Positions 52,210 through 62,383 of a DNA stretch of 64,000 nt are shown here, in pieces (within the stretch, counting starts at the first letter, position 1; each line of letters opens with the position of its first letter). The DNA is from Litchfieldia alkalitelluris. GTDB taxonomy: Bacteria > Bacillota > Bacilli > Bacillales > Salisediminibacteriaceae. The position numbers and the translations under genes were made by a program. The notes below the pieces were generated by a model. That model searched no databases. It was not told the origin of the DNA and saw only the letters and a program-made list of their open reading frames with translations. The stretch spans positions 4,014,095 to 4,078,094 of the forward strand of contig NZ_KZ119600.1 in the NCBI RefSeq assembly GCF_002153425.1, read 5' to 3'.

Positions 52210-53165
52210 TATACTCCCTCCTTCTTACGAGCATTCACTTCTGCTTTTACGGTATTTTCTAAGGCGCCAATTTTATCAATTTCGATTCGCACAACATCCC
52301 CATCTTTTAGGAACACTTGTGGATCTCTCGCAAATCCAACACCGCCTGGAGTACCTGTACAAATGACATCCCCAGGTTCTAGCGTCATAATCTCTGAAAA
52401 GAATGCTACTAAATGATTTACATTAAAAACGAGATTGGAAGTATTGGAGCGTTGTCTTTCTTCCCCATTAACCGTGAGTGAAATGTCTAAATCATGAGGG
52501 TTTGGTATTTCATCCTTCGTCACTAACCACGGCCCCATTGGCGCACTTCCATCTAGCGTTTTTCCTTGTAACCATTGAATAGTCCTCCGTTGTAAATCCC
52601 TCGCTGTAACATCGTTTACAATTGTATAACCTGCAACATAATCTAGAGCATCCTCTTTCGAAACATTTTTTGCAGTCTTACCAATGACAAAGGTAAACTC
52701 AGCCTCATAATCTAAATTTTCTGTGAATTCAGGGTGCGGAATATTATCTTCAGGACCAATAATTGCATTATTAAACTTGGCAAAAACTACTGGGAATTTT
52801 GGTAACTCACGCTTCATTTCTAAAATATGTTCTCTGTAGTTGTGACCTACACATATAATTTTATTAGGCTTAAGTACAGGTGCCTCTAGCTTTACATCTT
52901 TTCTATCAAAAACAATTTTAGGATTACTAACTTCATTTTCCAGAGCATAATCAATAGCTTTTGAGGCTTCTTCTAAACTTTTATCCCCTCCTTCTAACAG
53001 TTCAATCATATTAGAAGGTACAAATGCCTTACTCACTTCCTCAACCCTTGATACACCTTGTGATTTCAACATTGCGACATATGCATGATTTAAATCTATT
53101 ACTTTATCATTTACATAAGCCCCAGTCCGTACATTATCTTCTTTGCGGAAAGTTACTAACTTCAA
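52209..53165 (-). CDS. Fumarylacetoacetate hydrolase family protein (FAH-1)
   Basis: 318 residues, the longer of two FAH proteins. An N-terminal part (1-100) with DLNHAYVAMLKSQG, then the FAH fold with CVGHNYREHILEMKRELPKF, the metal pair YEAEFTFVIGKTAKNVSKED, DVTARDLQRRTIQWLQGKTL and CTGTPGGVGFARDPQVFLKD. This is the fumarylpyruvate/acylpyruvate hydrolase group. It would split fumarylpyruvate into fumarate and pyruvate. It is coupled to the DinB gene by a one-base overlap. ATG at 53165 follows AGGAGGGATTTTTC. Confidence 0.9.
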   Translation of the reverse strand: MKLVTFRKEDNVRTGAYVNDKVIDLNHAYVAMLKSQGVSRVEEVSKAFVPSNMIELLEGGDKSLEEASKAIDYALENEVSNPKIVFDRKDVKLEAPVLKPNKIICVGHNYREHILEMKRELPKFPVVFAKFNNAIIGPEDNIPHPEFTENLDYEAEFTFVIGKTAKNVSKEDALDYVAGYTIVNDVTARDLQRRTIQWLQGKTLDGSAPMGPWLVTKDEIPNPHDLDISLTVNGEERQRSNTSNLVFNVNHLVAFFSEIMTLEPGDVICTGTPGGVGFARDPQVFLKDGDVVRIEIDKIGALENTVKAEVNARKKEGV

Positions 53166-53205
53166 TGAAAAATCCCTCCTAATTATTAGTCAAAACCTAA
53201 AGCCT

Positions 53206-53640
53206 TTAAACGAGACTTTCAGTATGATTAATTGCATTTCGAATATCATTTGGAATTGTAACTGCTTTCATATTTTCACTGCTCATATCACACCAAACAC
53301 GAACTTCATATCCGCCAGCTACTTTTTTCCCATCTTTATAAAAATCGTGGTTAATTGTAAAAACTTTATTTTTCATTTCAATTATTGTTGAGTGGATGGT
53401 AACGATATCATCGAATAATAAAGGAGAATGAAATTGACATTTCGCTTCAACGATCGGCATTCCTATTTTTTCTTTCATAACTAAATGTGAGGTTGGATGC
53501 CCTAAAGCAGTAAAATAATGATGTGTTGATTGATCCATCCATCGGTAAAAGTTTGGATAAAAAACAATTCCAGCAGGATCACAATCTCCGAAGTTTACTT
53601 TAGTTTGATACTCATTTCCCCTGATACTAGATTTCCCCAT
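53206..53640 (-). CDS. Hotdog acyl-CoA thioesterase (4-hydroxybenzoyl-CoA type)
   Basis: 144 residues. VNFGDCDPAGIVFYPNFYRW carries the catalytic Asp (D-x-D-P-A-G-I-V) of the 4-hydroxybenzoyl-CoA thioesterase group, followed by the long helix and the beta sheet typical of the single hotdog fold. It would release a hydroxyaromatic acid from CoA or similar. In other bacteria such a thioesterase makes gentisate from gentisyl-CoA, which would fit; the CoA ligase that would be needed is not in the window. ATG at 53640 follows GGGAGAGTT. Confidence 0.85.
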   Translation of the reverse strand: MGKSSIRGNEYQTKVNFGDCDPAGIVFYPNFYRWMDQSTHHYFTALGHPTSHLVMKEKIGMPIVEAKCQFHSPLLFDDIVTIHSTIIEMKNKVFTINHDFYKDGKKVAGGYEVRVWCDMSSENMKAVTIPNDIRNAINHTESLV

Positions 53641-53779
53641 AACTCTCCCTCCATTAATTCAGTAAGATCTTCTCTATCTATTACAAAGGCTTTGGAAAAC
53701 ATTGATGCTTGATCTTCGTGCTAGATACTTTCGCTACAATCAACCTGCCCCTTTAACAGAGCTATTCCAATAATTTAGT

Positions 53780-55024
53780 TTAGTACTTCGTTGTTAATTC
53801 TGGTGGACCTGATTTGGGTCCATATGGTCCTTCATCTAACCATCGTCCTAATCGCGGAACGATCGGTGTCAAAGAAGCTGCTAATTCACGCTTCATATTC
53901 ATATAAGAGGAATTTCCTTGTAAATGGATTAACGCAGTTGTGGAACCGTTCCTATTCCATTCTGCTGCTATTCTTCTTTCCTTTGCCGCTAATTGTATCG
54001 CCTTATTTTTTTCCTCCTGATCATCCGTCAAAAGGGCTTTGTTAATTCCCTCCACTGCAATGATCGAATCTGGCACTCCAGAATTTAAACCACGGGCACC
54101 AAAAGGAGCAAATAAATGGGCTGCCTCACCTGCGAGAAGTACTTTACAGTTTTCATCTGTAAAAGAATTAGCAACAACTTGGTGGAATCGATAACTTGAT
54201 ACCCATGTAATCCTTTCTGCATATTTAGGATCCATCACATTAGGTAACCACTTCTTAACACCTTCCACCTCTGTAAAGTCATCAGGGTTATCACCTTCTA
54301 ATAACTGCAAGTCTACTCGCCAACCACCTTTAAATGGAACAAGCATCACATTTCTACCACCCATTGCTTGATGTTGATAATGAAAAACCCTTTCTAATGG
54401 TAACGGATTTTCTTCATCCTCCTTCACATCTACAACGAGAAATGTGTCTTCTGTACGAGGTCCCTCGAACTTCAACCCAACAGATTCACGTACTTTTGAA
54501 CGTGCACCGTCAGCTCCTATGACATATTCCGCTTCCCATCTATCACCAGATTCTGTAGTAATAACAGCTCCAGCGTTATTCGTACTTACATCAGCGACAG
54601 GAGAATCCCATACAAACTCAACGCCTTCCTTGATACAAGCTTGATACATAAAGTTCTCAATATTATCTTGATGCAAACTAGTGAATGGCGGCAGTTTTGT
54701 AGGGTGGTTCATATCTGTTACACCGTAATTTCTCATATAAACTTCTTTTCCCCTAAAAAAGGTTCGTTTTATTGGCCAAGAAACACCATTTCTTGAAAGG
54801 GTAAATCCTAGGCCAGGTGATATTTTTTCTAAGAGTGTTAATGTTGCTTTATGAATGTAAATTGCCCTACTTCCTGGACGTGGCCTATCTTTTGGTTCCG
54901 CTTCCAAAACTGTTGCGGGAATCCCTTTATTCCTTAAAGCAAGCGCTGCTGTAAGTCCAACAGGTCCAGCTCCAACGATGATTACTTGTCTTTTTTCTAC
55001 CTTACTCATTTCGTTCTCCCCCAA
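53780..55024 (-). CDS. FAD-dependent aromatic hydroxylase (group A)
   Basis: 414 residues: dinucleotide-binding VIIVGAGPVGLTAALALRNK, the second FAD motif DG(S) in YVIGADGARSKVRESVG, and the third FAD motif VLLAGEAAHLFAPFGARGLN. These are the three fingerprints of single-component PHBH/phenol/MhpA-type monooxygenases. It would hydroxylate an aromatic acid with NAD(P)H and O2, for example at the position that gives a para-diol for the ring-cleavage dioxygenases. Start ATG at 55024 follows TTGGGGGAG; MSKVEKRQ, five residues in, is the other choice. Confidence 0.87.
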   Translation of the reverse strand: MGENEMSKVEKRQVIIVGAGPVGLTAALALRNKGIPATVLEAEPKDRPRPGSRAIYIHKATLTLLEKISPGLGFTLSRNGVSWPIKRTFFRGKEVYMRNYGVTDMNHPTKLPPFTSLHQDNIENFMYQACIKEGVEFVWDSPVADVSTNNAGAVITTESGDRWEAEYVIGADGARSKVRESVGLKFEGPRTEDTFLVVDVKEDEENPLPLERVFHYQHQAMGGRNVMLVPFKGGWRVDLQLLEGDNPDDFTEVEGVKKWLPNVMDPKYAERITWVSSYRFHQVVANSFTDENCKVLLAGEAAHLFAPFGARGLNSGVPDSIIAVEGINKALLTDDQEEKNKAIQLAAKERRIAAEWNRNGSTTALIHLQGNSSYMNMKRELAASLTPIVPRLGRWLDEGPYGPKSGPPELTTKY

Positions 55025-55057
55025 ACTGAATAAACATGAATGACTAGTAAACTATTT

Positions 55058-55840
55058 TTACTTTCCTGTATAAACTGGCTTTCTTTTTTCAACAAATGCT
55101 TCAATTCCTTCTTTACGATCTGCTGTAGCAAAGGCATTTCCAAAGCACATGGCCTCAAGTACTAATCCTGAATCTAAATCCATATTCGCCCCTGAAGTTA
55201 CTGCCTGTTTCACCATTCTCAAAGCTACAGGAGGTTTTTGTGATAGTTTTTCTGCCCATTCTACCGAGGCCGAAATAACTTCATCCGCAGGTACTACTTT
55301 GTTAACTATTTGTAGCTCTAATGCTGTATGGGCATCGAACATTTCACCGAAATAAAGTAATTCTTTTGCTTTCCCTTGTCCAACCACCCGCTGCAATCTT
55401 TGAGTACCACCGCCGCCAGGAATAATCCCTAATCCAACCTCAGGGAATCCAAGTTTTGCTTTCTCAGAACAAATTCTTAAATCACAGGCTAACGCCAACT
55501 CCAACCCCCCGCCTAAAGCTAAACCGTTTAAAGCAGCGATCACCGGTTTTGAAAGATTTTCTATCTTTGAAAAAGTAGCTCGCGAAACTTCATTCATATT
55601 CATTATTCCAACAGTATCTAAGTCCTTCATTTCATTAAGATCCGCTCCCGCGACAAATGCCTTTTCTCCGCTTCCAGTAATGATGATGACATGGACATTA
55701 GAATTCTCTTCCAACTCCTCCATCATTTCATATAATTCTTTGAAAACTTGGGTATTTAATGGATTAACTGGTGGTCTATTAATCGTAACAGTAGCTACTT
55801 TTTCGTTTATTTCACAATCTAGTAATACATAACTCATCAT
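55058..55840 (-). CDS. Enoyl-CoA hydratase/isomerase
   Basis: 260 residues of the crotonase superfamily: oxyanion-hole segments AFVAGADLNEM and ALNGLALGGGLELALACDLR, and the catalytic Glu in FPEVGLGIIPGGGGTQRLQR, both Glu residues in place. Length is normal. It hydrates an enoyl-CoA in a beta-oxidation-like step, perhaps shortening a side chain before ring hydroxylation. It lies 33 bases before the hydroxylase and has the first good upstream gap (290 bases), where a near-perfect palindrome AGGAATAATTCCT (55947-55959) could be an operator. ATG at 55840 follows GGAGGGATAATG. Confidence 0.9.
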   Translation of the reverse strand: MMSYVLLDCEINEKVATVTINRPPVNPLNTQVFKELYEMMEELEENSNVHVIIITGSGEKAFVAGADLNEMKDLDTVGIMNMNEVSRATFSKIENLSKPVIAALNGLALGGGLELALACDLRICSEKAKLGFPEVGLGIIPGGGGTQRLQRVVGQGKAKELLYFGEMFDAHTALELQIVNKVVPADEVISASVEWAEKLSQKPPVALRMVKQAVTSGANMDLDSGLVLEAMCFGNAFATADRKEGIEAFVEKRKPVYTGK

Positions 55841-55946
55841 TATCCCTCCGTAATTAACTGAATTGAATTAAATAAAAGAGTGTAAAATTTCAAGTTTTAT
55901 ATGTGTTCTAAGACCTCCCTTACTGTTCTCTAACGTTGTTATGGTT

Positions 55947-55959
55947 AGGAATAATTCCT
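55947..55959. promoter_or_regulatory. Possible operator palindrome upstream of the catabolic operon
   Basis: AGGAAT-A-ATTCCT lies about 105 bases upstream of the enoyl-CoA hydratase start. Symmetric but short; no regulator gene is adjacent. Confidence 0.3.
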
Positions 55960-56131
55960 TATGTTTATTATAAAAAGAATCATTTTAGAAAAGTACCTAC
56001 ACTATGGAGGAAACTTTCTTTATTATTCCAACAAGATGATTGATGAAACGACTTTAATACTTTCGCTCATAAGCCGTTTTACAATTCAGTTCAGTAGGAT
56101 TTAGGTCATGAGGATTAATGTATCAGTTCAT

Positions 56132-56938
56132 TTACATTTTCTTTTGCTTCAAATAATGCAAAATATCTTCTGCAATCATTTCTTTTCCTTCCGTCGCCAA
56201 AGTGTGACTATGATCTTGGTAGAAAATTGCCTTTGCACCAGGGATAGCCTTTGCCGCTATCAAAGAAATTTCAGCTGAAATAACGTCATCATAGCAGCCA
56301 CAAAGTAACAGAATCGGGATATTAAACTGACTTAATTTCTGAGCAAGTTCCTCATTTGTTTTACATTCTGGGAATGGCTTCTTCACCTTTATTTGCTGCT
56401 CTTCTATTGTCATATTAGATTTACCCTGAGCAAGGTGCTTCTTTATTTGTGCCTGCCTTTCCAAGCGGACAGGATCATTTGTTGGTACCATATAAAAACG
56501 AGGACCTTCTCCACGTACAGTCTGCAATCTTTGTTTTGAAAACTCGCCTCCAGAACGATCATGTGGTACACCTACAACTGAAATAAATGCTTTCAGTACA
56601 TCTGGGTATAAATCACAAATATACCACCCTACTCCTGCACCATGGGAAACACCAGTGTAGATAAACTGATCAATTCCTTTCTGTTTTGCGAATTGAACAA
56701 TATCATCTGCCCATGTCGGAACCCATTTTTCACCTAAATCTTCAAAAACATGAGTTGACTTTCCATATCCTCGTAATTGAACTTTATAAACTTTATAACC
56801 AGCTTCTGCTAGGATCTCTTGGTACGATCCTTTGCCATGATAGGATTCTGCAGAAATAATCACTTGATCTCCATCACCGAATTCTTCATAAAACAATTCA
56901 ATACCATTTACGTTAGCTATAGGCATTCCGTATCCCAC
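56132..56938 (-). CDS. Alpha/beta hydrolase
   Basis: 268 residues: nucleophile elbow TGVSHGAGVGW (G-V-S-H-G), acid in CGCYDDVISA, and His in YQDHSHTLATEG, so the triad is complete. The cap region includes KQRLQTVRGEGPRFYMVPTN. No signal peptide, so it is cytoplasmic. In this cluster it may open an aromatic ester, amide or lactone taken up by the nearby transporter. Start ATG at 56938 follows GGGTGGG; the second Met a few codons in is the other choice. It stands 93 bases after the binding-protein gene. Confidence 0.88.
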   Translation of the reverse strand: MGYGMPIANVNGIELFYEEFGDGDQVIISAESYHGKGSYQEILAEAGYKVYKVQLRGYGKSTHVFEDLGEKWVPTWADDIVQFAKQKGIDQFIYTGVSHGAGVGWYICDLYPDVLKAFISVVGVPHDRSGGEFSKQRLQTVRGEGPRFYMVPTNDPVRLERQAQIKKHLAQGKSNMTIEEQQIKVKKPFPECKTNEELAQKLSQFNIPILLLCGCYDDVISAEISLIAAKAIPGAKAIFYQDHSHTLATEGKEMIAEDILHYLKQKKM

Positions 56939-57030
56939 CCTGTATTTGTTGTTGGATTTCCAATTAGAACCACCCCTTCACTATTGAAAAGAGGTGGTTA
57001 GTTTTAAACAATCTCTACAATGTATAGCTC

Positions 57031-58683
57031 TTATTCAAACCGTGCAGAATGAGGTGTCCATTCTGAAGCATGACCTTCGTTAATTCCCGTATCTACTACA
57101 GATACATGGAGTGGAGCAGGTTGACCAGTCACATAAACATATGTCCCCAATGCGTATTCATATACAGCTAGTCTCTGTAACTCCTTAGACAATTCTTCTA
57201 CCTCAGCAGCGTCCGTTGCACTCTTGATTTGGGCATATAATTCTTGCATATCATCATAGTGAGCAAGATTATGACCAAACGTTGTAGCTTGTGGTGAGAA
57301 GTTCCTTGGCATGTATGTCGCAAGATCATGGTCACCACGGGTATTATACTGAATCAGCCCTTCCCAAGGTTGTTCCATAGCAGCGATTGTTAATTCTCTA
57401 TACAATCCGTCCTCGATTGCATTAAGTTCAACTTCAATTCCTACCTCGCCTAAGTAGCCTTGAACCGCCGTTGCATATTGCATCATGGTAGGTGAATTGG
57501 AAACATTTAAAATCGTTTCAAATCCATCTCCGTAACCAGCCTCCGCTAAAAGTTCCTTAGATTTATCTGGATCATAAGTGATTTCAATAGATTCGTTATA
57601 ACTTGGTGCACCAGGAACCCCCCATTGGTTAGACGCAATTGCAAATCCATACTGAAGATTGTCGACGATCGCATCTCTGTCAATTGCATATGATACGGCT
57701 CTTCGAACTACAGGATCAGAGAAAGGCGAATCTGGATTTGCACTATCAGTCGTCAGACCAATTGCTAATCCACCCAATCCTGTTTCTAGTACTTTTACAT
57801 TGTAACCATCCATTTCCTCTATATTTCTAGCCATTAAAGCATCAGCAGAAATGTAGCCATCAACTTCACCCATTTGCAATGAAGCCTCTGCAGAAGTTGA
57901 ATCTGCATAAAAGTGAATTTCCACTCCGTCTAGGTAAGGTAAACCATCTTGCCAATAGTTCTCATTTTTTTCAAAAACAATTTTTTCATCCCTATCCCAA
58001 CTCACAAACTTATAAGGTCCCGTACCAATTGGATTCTCCATTAATCCCTCTTTCCCAAGCTCTTCATAAGCAGTTGGGGAAGAAATTGGTACAAAGTGAG
58101 CTATTGCTGACAAAATACTACTGTTCCATTCCTTCAAATTAACCTGTAATATATAATCATCTAATACCTCTACTGACTCAATATCATCAAGTTCATTACG
58201 TCCTGATTCCAAAAACTCGTCAATATTCCATTTAACAGCTTCTGCATTAAAAGCTGTTCCATCATGAAATTCTATTCCTTCGTTTAGTTGGAATGTAATG
58301 GTTGCATCTTCAGGGTTTTCTTCCCAACTTTGAGCTAGGAGAGGTTGCGTACCTCCATCAGCATCAAATGTACCCAATTGCTCTACCGCCATTCTACTTA
58401 TAAAAATATCATGAAAGGCTCTTAGTTCCGAAGCTACTGCCATCGCTTGAATATTAACATTTCCAGACCCGAGTTTTAGTACGCCCCCAGCACTTTCATC
58501 TATTGATCCATCACCCGTTTCATTTGATTCTGACTCCTCACCATTCTCAGAAGGTTCGTCATTATCACCTGTTGTGCCTGCATCATCATCGCCGCAAGCT
58601 GCAAGTGCAAAAACTAATCCTGCGACTAAAAATAGGAGCAATATCTTAAAATATTTATCTTGAATTTGTTTCATCATTTCCAT
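57031..58683 (-). CDS. ABC transporter substrate-binding lipoprotein, family 5 (peptide/nickel type)
   Basis: 550 residues. Signal with lipobox GLVFALAACGDD, acidic linker, then the family 5 solute-binding fold (about 60-550: LAQSWEENPEDATITFQLNE, GIEFHDGTAFNAEAVKWNID, VRRAVSYAIDRDAIVDNLQY). It binds an oligopeptide-like or other organic ligand outside the membrane. The matching permeases and fused ATPase lie 640 bases upstream in the same direction. The downstream enzymes are aromatic-catabolic, so the ligand may be an aromatic ester or conjugate, not a peptide. A cre-like site lies 235 bases upstream. Confidence 0.93.
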   Translation of the reverse strand: MEMMKQIQDKYFKILLLFLVAGLVFALAACGDDDAGTTGDNDEPSENGEESESNETGDGSIDESAGGVLKLGSGNVNIQAMAVASELRAFHDIFISRMAVEQLGTFDADGGTQPLLAQSWEENPEDATITFQLNEGIEFHDGTAFNAEAVKWNIDEFLESGRNELDDIESVEVLDDYILQVNLKEWNSSILSAIAHFVPISSPTAYEELGKEGLMENPIGTGPYKFVSWDRDEKIVFEKNENYWQDGLPYLDGVEIHFYADSTSAEASLQMGEVDGYISADALMARNIEEMDGYNVKVLETGLGGLAIGLTTDSANPDSPFSDPVVRRAVSYAIDRDAIVDNLQYGFAIASNQWGVPGAPSYNESIEITYDPDKSKELLAEAGYGDGFETILNVSNSPTMMQYATAVQGYLGEVGIEVELNAIEDGLYRELTIAAMEQPWEGLIQYNTRGDHDLATYMPRNFSPQATTFGHNLAHYDDMQELYAQIKSATDAAEVEELSKELQRLAVYEYALGTYVYVTGQPAPLHVSVVDTGINEGHASEWTPHSARFE

Positions 58684-59325
58684 ACACTCTCCTTATGTTT
58701 TTTCTTCATACTGTTCACATTACAAGCTACCAGAATGAGTAATTGAAAATACTAGTAAACCAACAATATAAGATTGAAAATTCAGAAATTTTAACAGCTA
58801 ATTTTATGTGATTTTACGTTTGTACGTTGTATTTTTCCATAATCATAGCTTTCCATTTATCTTCCACACTAGATTTCCATAGTTTGTGCAGAAGATATAG
58901 TAATCCCCTAACGTTTGATAGCGTTTTCAATTATTCATTGATTGTGTTATTTCATGCATACATTCCTCCATTCAAATGTTGAATTGCCCCATTTGGTTTG
59001 ACAATTAGTGCTACAGTTTAGTCAATTCTTACTCTATATTGTACATAAAGGTAGTAATACTTATTAAGCTACACAATGTATTAATTTCACAATTTATTTT
59101 CCTACATGAGTACTTAATTAGTTAGTTTCAACATTCAGATTTAGAGATTACAAAACTAGTTATTGCGTCAAAGAAGATAGACTGTCTTCTAAGCTGAGTA
59201 TGTAGTATACACTTTAAAATGATACAGGGGGACACACCATTTCCAGTGCTGTACATTACTTCAATTTTTTCGAAAACAGTCCATAAATATTGAAAAACAA
59301 TGCTTAAACTCTATTTATTTGCTAT
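58684..59325. other. Intergenic, cre-like site
   Basis: AT-rich 640 bases between the ATPase and the binding-protein gene. TGATAGCGTTTTCA (58916-58929) matches the CcpA cre consensus TGWAANCGNTNWCA with one mismatch. No other motif was seen. Confidence 0.5.
58916..58929. promoter_or_regulatory. Candidate cre (CcpA) site
   Basis: One mismatch to the consensus, half-way between two transporter genes. It would put transporter expression under carbon catabolite control; unverified. Confidence 0.4.
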
Positions 59326-61401
59326 TTAAATGTTAATACAAGCAACCTCATGTCCATCTTCAATCTCACTTAGTGATGGATCTATCGTTTTACACTCTGG
59401 CGTAGCTATCGGACAACGATTATGAAAACTACAGCCCGTAGGTCTATTCAATGGACTAGGAACTTCTCCTTTTAAAACGACATGTTCCCTTTCCTCTTCT
59501 ATAAATGGATCTGGAATTGGAACAGCACCTAACAATGCTTTTGTATAAGGGTGTTTTGGATTATCATATAGCGTTTCCCAATCTGCAGTCTCTACGATCC
59601 TGCCTAGGTACATGACAGCCACACGATCACTAATATGACGAACAACAGAAAGGTCATGTGCAATAAACAAATAACTAAGGTTTAATTGTTCCTTTAAACT
59701 TTCTAACAAATTAATTATTTGCGCCTGTATAGATACATCAAGGGCTGAAATAGCCTCATCACAAACTATTAATGAAGGTTCACTTGCTAAAGCACGTGCA
59801 ATTCCAATTCGTTGTCTTTGTCCACCACTGAATTCATGAGGCACTCTATTTTTTAAGGCAGGGTCAAGACCTACCATACGAAATAGCTCATCTACCCTCT
59901 GCGTATATTCATTTCGGTTATTGACAAGGTTATGAACAATCAACGGCTCTCCTACGACTGATTCTGCTGTTTGTCTAGGATCTAGTGAACTAAATGGATC
60001 TTGAAAAATCATTGATATATTCCTCCGAAGTGGTCGTAACACTTTCTTGCGCATTTTCGAAATGTCTTGACCTTGAAAATTAATTTCACCTTCAGAAGGG
60101 TTATATAAGCGTAAAATAGCTCTTGCAACAGTTGATTTTCCACAACCACTCTCGCCTACTAATCCCAGTGTTTCCCCTTGTTTTAAGTAGAAGCTTACAT
60201 CATCTACAGCTTTCACTTCTCCTACTTTCCGTTTAAATATACTTTTAGTAACTGGAAAGTACATTTTCAAATGATTAACCTCTAATAAATTCTCCTCTGG
60301 TAATGCCGGTTCATTGATGATTGGCTTTTCTTGCTCTCCGACTATCATACTAGAGGCCACTTCATCTTCTACGATATTATTATTCTGCACTTTACTTACA
60401 TCAACATAACATGCTGCTGCGTGCCCCTCCCTCACCTCATTTAATGAAGGGGCAGGTGATGAATGACATTCTTCCGTTCGAAAAACACACCTTGGTAAAA
60501 AAGGACACTGATCTTTCTTATTTGCTAGATTAGGTGGTAGCCCTTCCACTGGAACAAGTTTTTTATCTTTCGGATCATCAAGCCTTGGTACCGCATTCAT
60601 CAATCCTATCGTATAAGGGTGTCTCGGGTTATTAAATATCTCCTTTGTTGTTCCTGTTTCCACAACTGTACCAGCGTACATCACATAGATTCTTTCGGCG
60701 TACCTAGCGACAACTCCTAGATTATGCGTCACTAGAATCAAAGAGGTATCCATGCTTTTTACAATATCCCTCAACAACTCTAATATTTGAGCTTGCGTTG
60801 TTACATCTAGAGCTGTTGTTACCTCATCAGCTATAACTATTTTAGGGTTTACAGACAATACCATCGCTATCATTAGTCGTTGTCGCATCCCACCACTAAA
60901 CTGATGGGGATAGTCATCTATTCGTGATTCTGCATCTGGAATCCCAACCTTTTTCAACATATCAATTGTACGCCTACGCGCTTCTGCCCTTCCGACCTTG
61001 AGATGCAAGATTATGGATTCCATGATTTGTTCACCTATTGTCAAAACAGGGTTTAAAGAGGTCATGGGCTCCTGGAAGATAAAACCTATTTCCCCACCTC
61101 GGATCTTCCGAATTTCTTCTCCATCGGGTTTTAATTTAAGTAAATCAATCCCTTTATAGATTACCTCTCCTCCTGTTATTTTCCCAGGCGGCGTTGGAAT
61201 CAATTGTAAACCAGACATATGAGTAACAGATTTCCCACAACCACTTTCTCCAACAAAACTTACAATTTCACCTTTATCAATATGATAAGAAACGTCATCC
61301 ACAGCTTTAAGATGGGTTCCATCAATATTAAACTCTGTACTCAAATTCTTTACATCTAAGAGGTGCTCCATCTCCATATTGCCTCCCTTTTTTGAAATCA
61401 T
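59326..61401 (-). CDS. Fused double ATPase of an oligopeptide-type ABC importer
   Basis: 691 residues: two complete ATP-binding units joined by a linker (about 335-370). Unit 1 (about 10-335): [20 protein letters not shown], Walker [13 protein letters not shown], and a C-terminal peptide-transporter motif CPFLPRCVF. Unit 2 (about 375-690): [32 protein letters not shown], and [19 protein letters not shown]. Usually these are separate DppD and DppF-like genes, so this is a DppD-DppF fusion, as also seen in GsiA. It powers the permeases encoded directly upstream. ATG at 61401, with a second Met at codon 9 near GAGGCAATATG, could be the true start. Confidence 0.93.
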   Translation of the reverse strand: MISKKGGNMEMEHLLDVKNLSTEFNIDGTHLKAVDDVSYHIDKGEIVSFVGESGCGKSVTHMSGLQLIPTPPGKITGGEVIYKGIDLLKLKPDGEEIRKIRGGEIGFIFQEPMTSLNPVLTIGEQIMESIILHLKVGRAEARRRTIDMLKKVGIPDAESRIDDYPHQFSGGMRQRLMIAMVLSVNPKIVIADEVTTALDVTTQAQILELLRDIVKSMDTSLILVTHNLGVVARYAERIYVMYAGTVVETGTTKEIFNNPRHPYTIGLMNAVPRLDDPKDKKLVPVEGLPPNLANKKDQCPFLPRCVFRTEECHSSPAPSLNEVREGHAAACYVDVSKVQNNNIVEDEVASSMIVGEQEKPIINEPALPEENLLEVNHLKMYFPVTKSIFKRKVGEVKAVDDVSFYLKQGETLGLVGESGCGKSTVARAILRLYNPSEGEINFQGQDISKMRKKVLRPLRRNISMIFQDPFSSLDPRQTAESVVGEPLIVHNLVNNRNEYTQRVDELFRMVGLDPALKNRVPHEFSGGQRQRIGIARALASEPSLIVCDEAISALDVSIQAQIINLLESLKEQLNLSYLFIAHDLSVVRHISDRVAVMYLGRIVETADWETLYDNPKHPYTKALLGAVPIPDPFIEEEREHVVLKGEVPSPLNRPTGCSFHNRCPIATPECKTIDPSLSEIEDGHEVACINI

Positions 61402-61470
61402 ATTCTCAGTATGATTAATTGAAAATGAAATCTAGATATTGATTGGCTCTATTAAACGAGAATGTCGATT

Positions 61471-62370
61471 TTATATAGAGCCTCTTAGACGAGGGTCTAA
61501 AGCATCTCTTAATCCATCTCCAACCATGTTAAAAGCTAAAACAATTAATAGTACACAGACACCAGGAGCAAATGAAAGATTTGGGTTACTTACTAGATAT
61601 CGTTGTCCTTCACTGACCATTGCCCCCCAAGCTGCTTGTGGAGCTGTAATTCCTACTCCTAGAAAACTTAGTGCAGCCTCTGCCAGAATAGCTACTCCTA
61701 GATTTAAGGTGATAAGGACTATAATAGGAGAAATACAGTTTGGAAAAACATGCTTAAACATAATTCGTATATTATTTGCACCTATTACCTCAGATGCCTT
61801 TATATATTCCTGTTCTTTCACAGTAAGCACTTGGCCTCTCATCACCCTAGCATAGGAGGGGGTAAGGCCAATTGTTAACGCAAGAATTACTGTCCACATT
61901 CCAGCTCCAATTACAGCTCCAATTGCCAATGCAAGAATGATTGCAGGAAAAGCAATAATTGCATCTATTAGTCTTGAAATAATAGAATCAATAATCCCAC
62001 CAAAATACCCTGCGATCAAGCCAATTACGACACCTATAGAAGCAGCTAAGGATACAGAAATAATACCAACTATTAAAGATGTCCTAGCTCCAAAGATTAC
62101 CCGACTTAAAACATCTCTACCGAGGGAATCTGTTCCTAAAAGGTTTTCTGCAGAAGGTGGTTGTAATGCATTTCCTAGATTTTGTGCGTAAGGATCATAT
62201 GGAGCTACTTGTTCAGCAAAGATCGCAGTGAAAATGACAGCAAGTAAAATGAGGCCAAAGAATATGACAATTTTTCTACCAAGGAACACTTTTAAGAATC
62301 GTTTAAGTTCTTTTCTTTGAGGCGGAGAATCAATTACCTCATTTTTGCCTAAAGACGTATCTGTCCTCAT
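61471..62370 (-). CDS. ABC transporter permease, DppC type
   Basis: 299 residues with an N-terminal membrane helix and the BPD_transp_1 domain (about 95-290): GTDSLGRDVLSRVIFGARTS near its start and the EAA-type loop in EASEVIGANNIRIMFKHVFP, end ...PQAAWGAMVSEGQRYL. Six membrane segments. The gene follows the DppB-type permease by 13 bases and precedes the fused ATPase. It forms half of the translocation pore. Confidence 0.93.
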   Translation of the reverse strand: MRTDTSLGKNEVIDSPPQRKELKRFLKVFLGRKIVIFFGLILLAVIFTAIFAEQVAPYDPYAQNLGNALQPPSAENLLGTDSLGRDVLSRVIFGARTSLIVGIISVSLAASIGVVIGLIAGYFGGIIDSIISRLIDAIIAFPAIILALAIGAVIGAGMWTVILALTIGLTPSYARVMRGQVLTVKEQEYIKASEVIGANNIRIMFKHVFPNCISPIIVLITLNLGVAILAEAALSFLGVGITAPQAAWGAMVSEGQRYLVSNPNLSFAPGVCVLLIVLAFNMVGDGLRDALDPRLRGSI

Positions 62371-62383
62371 AAGTTACACTCCT

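Noticed and set aside
54334-54644. Plus-strand frames inside the FAD hydroxylase
   Set aside because: They are antisense to a gene with all three FAD motifs and have no independent evidence.
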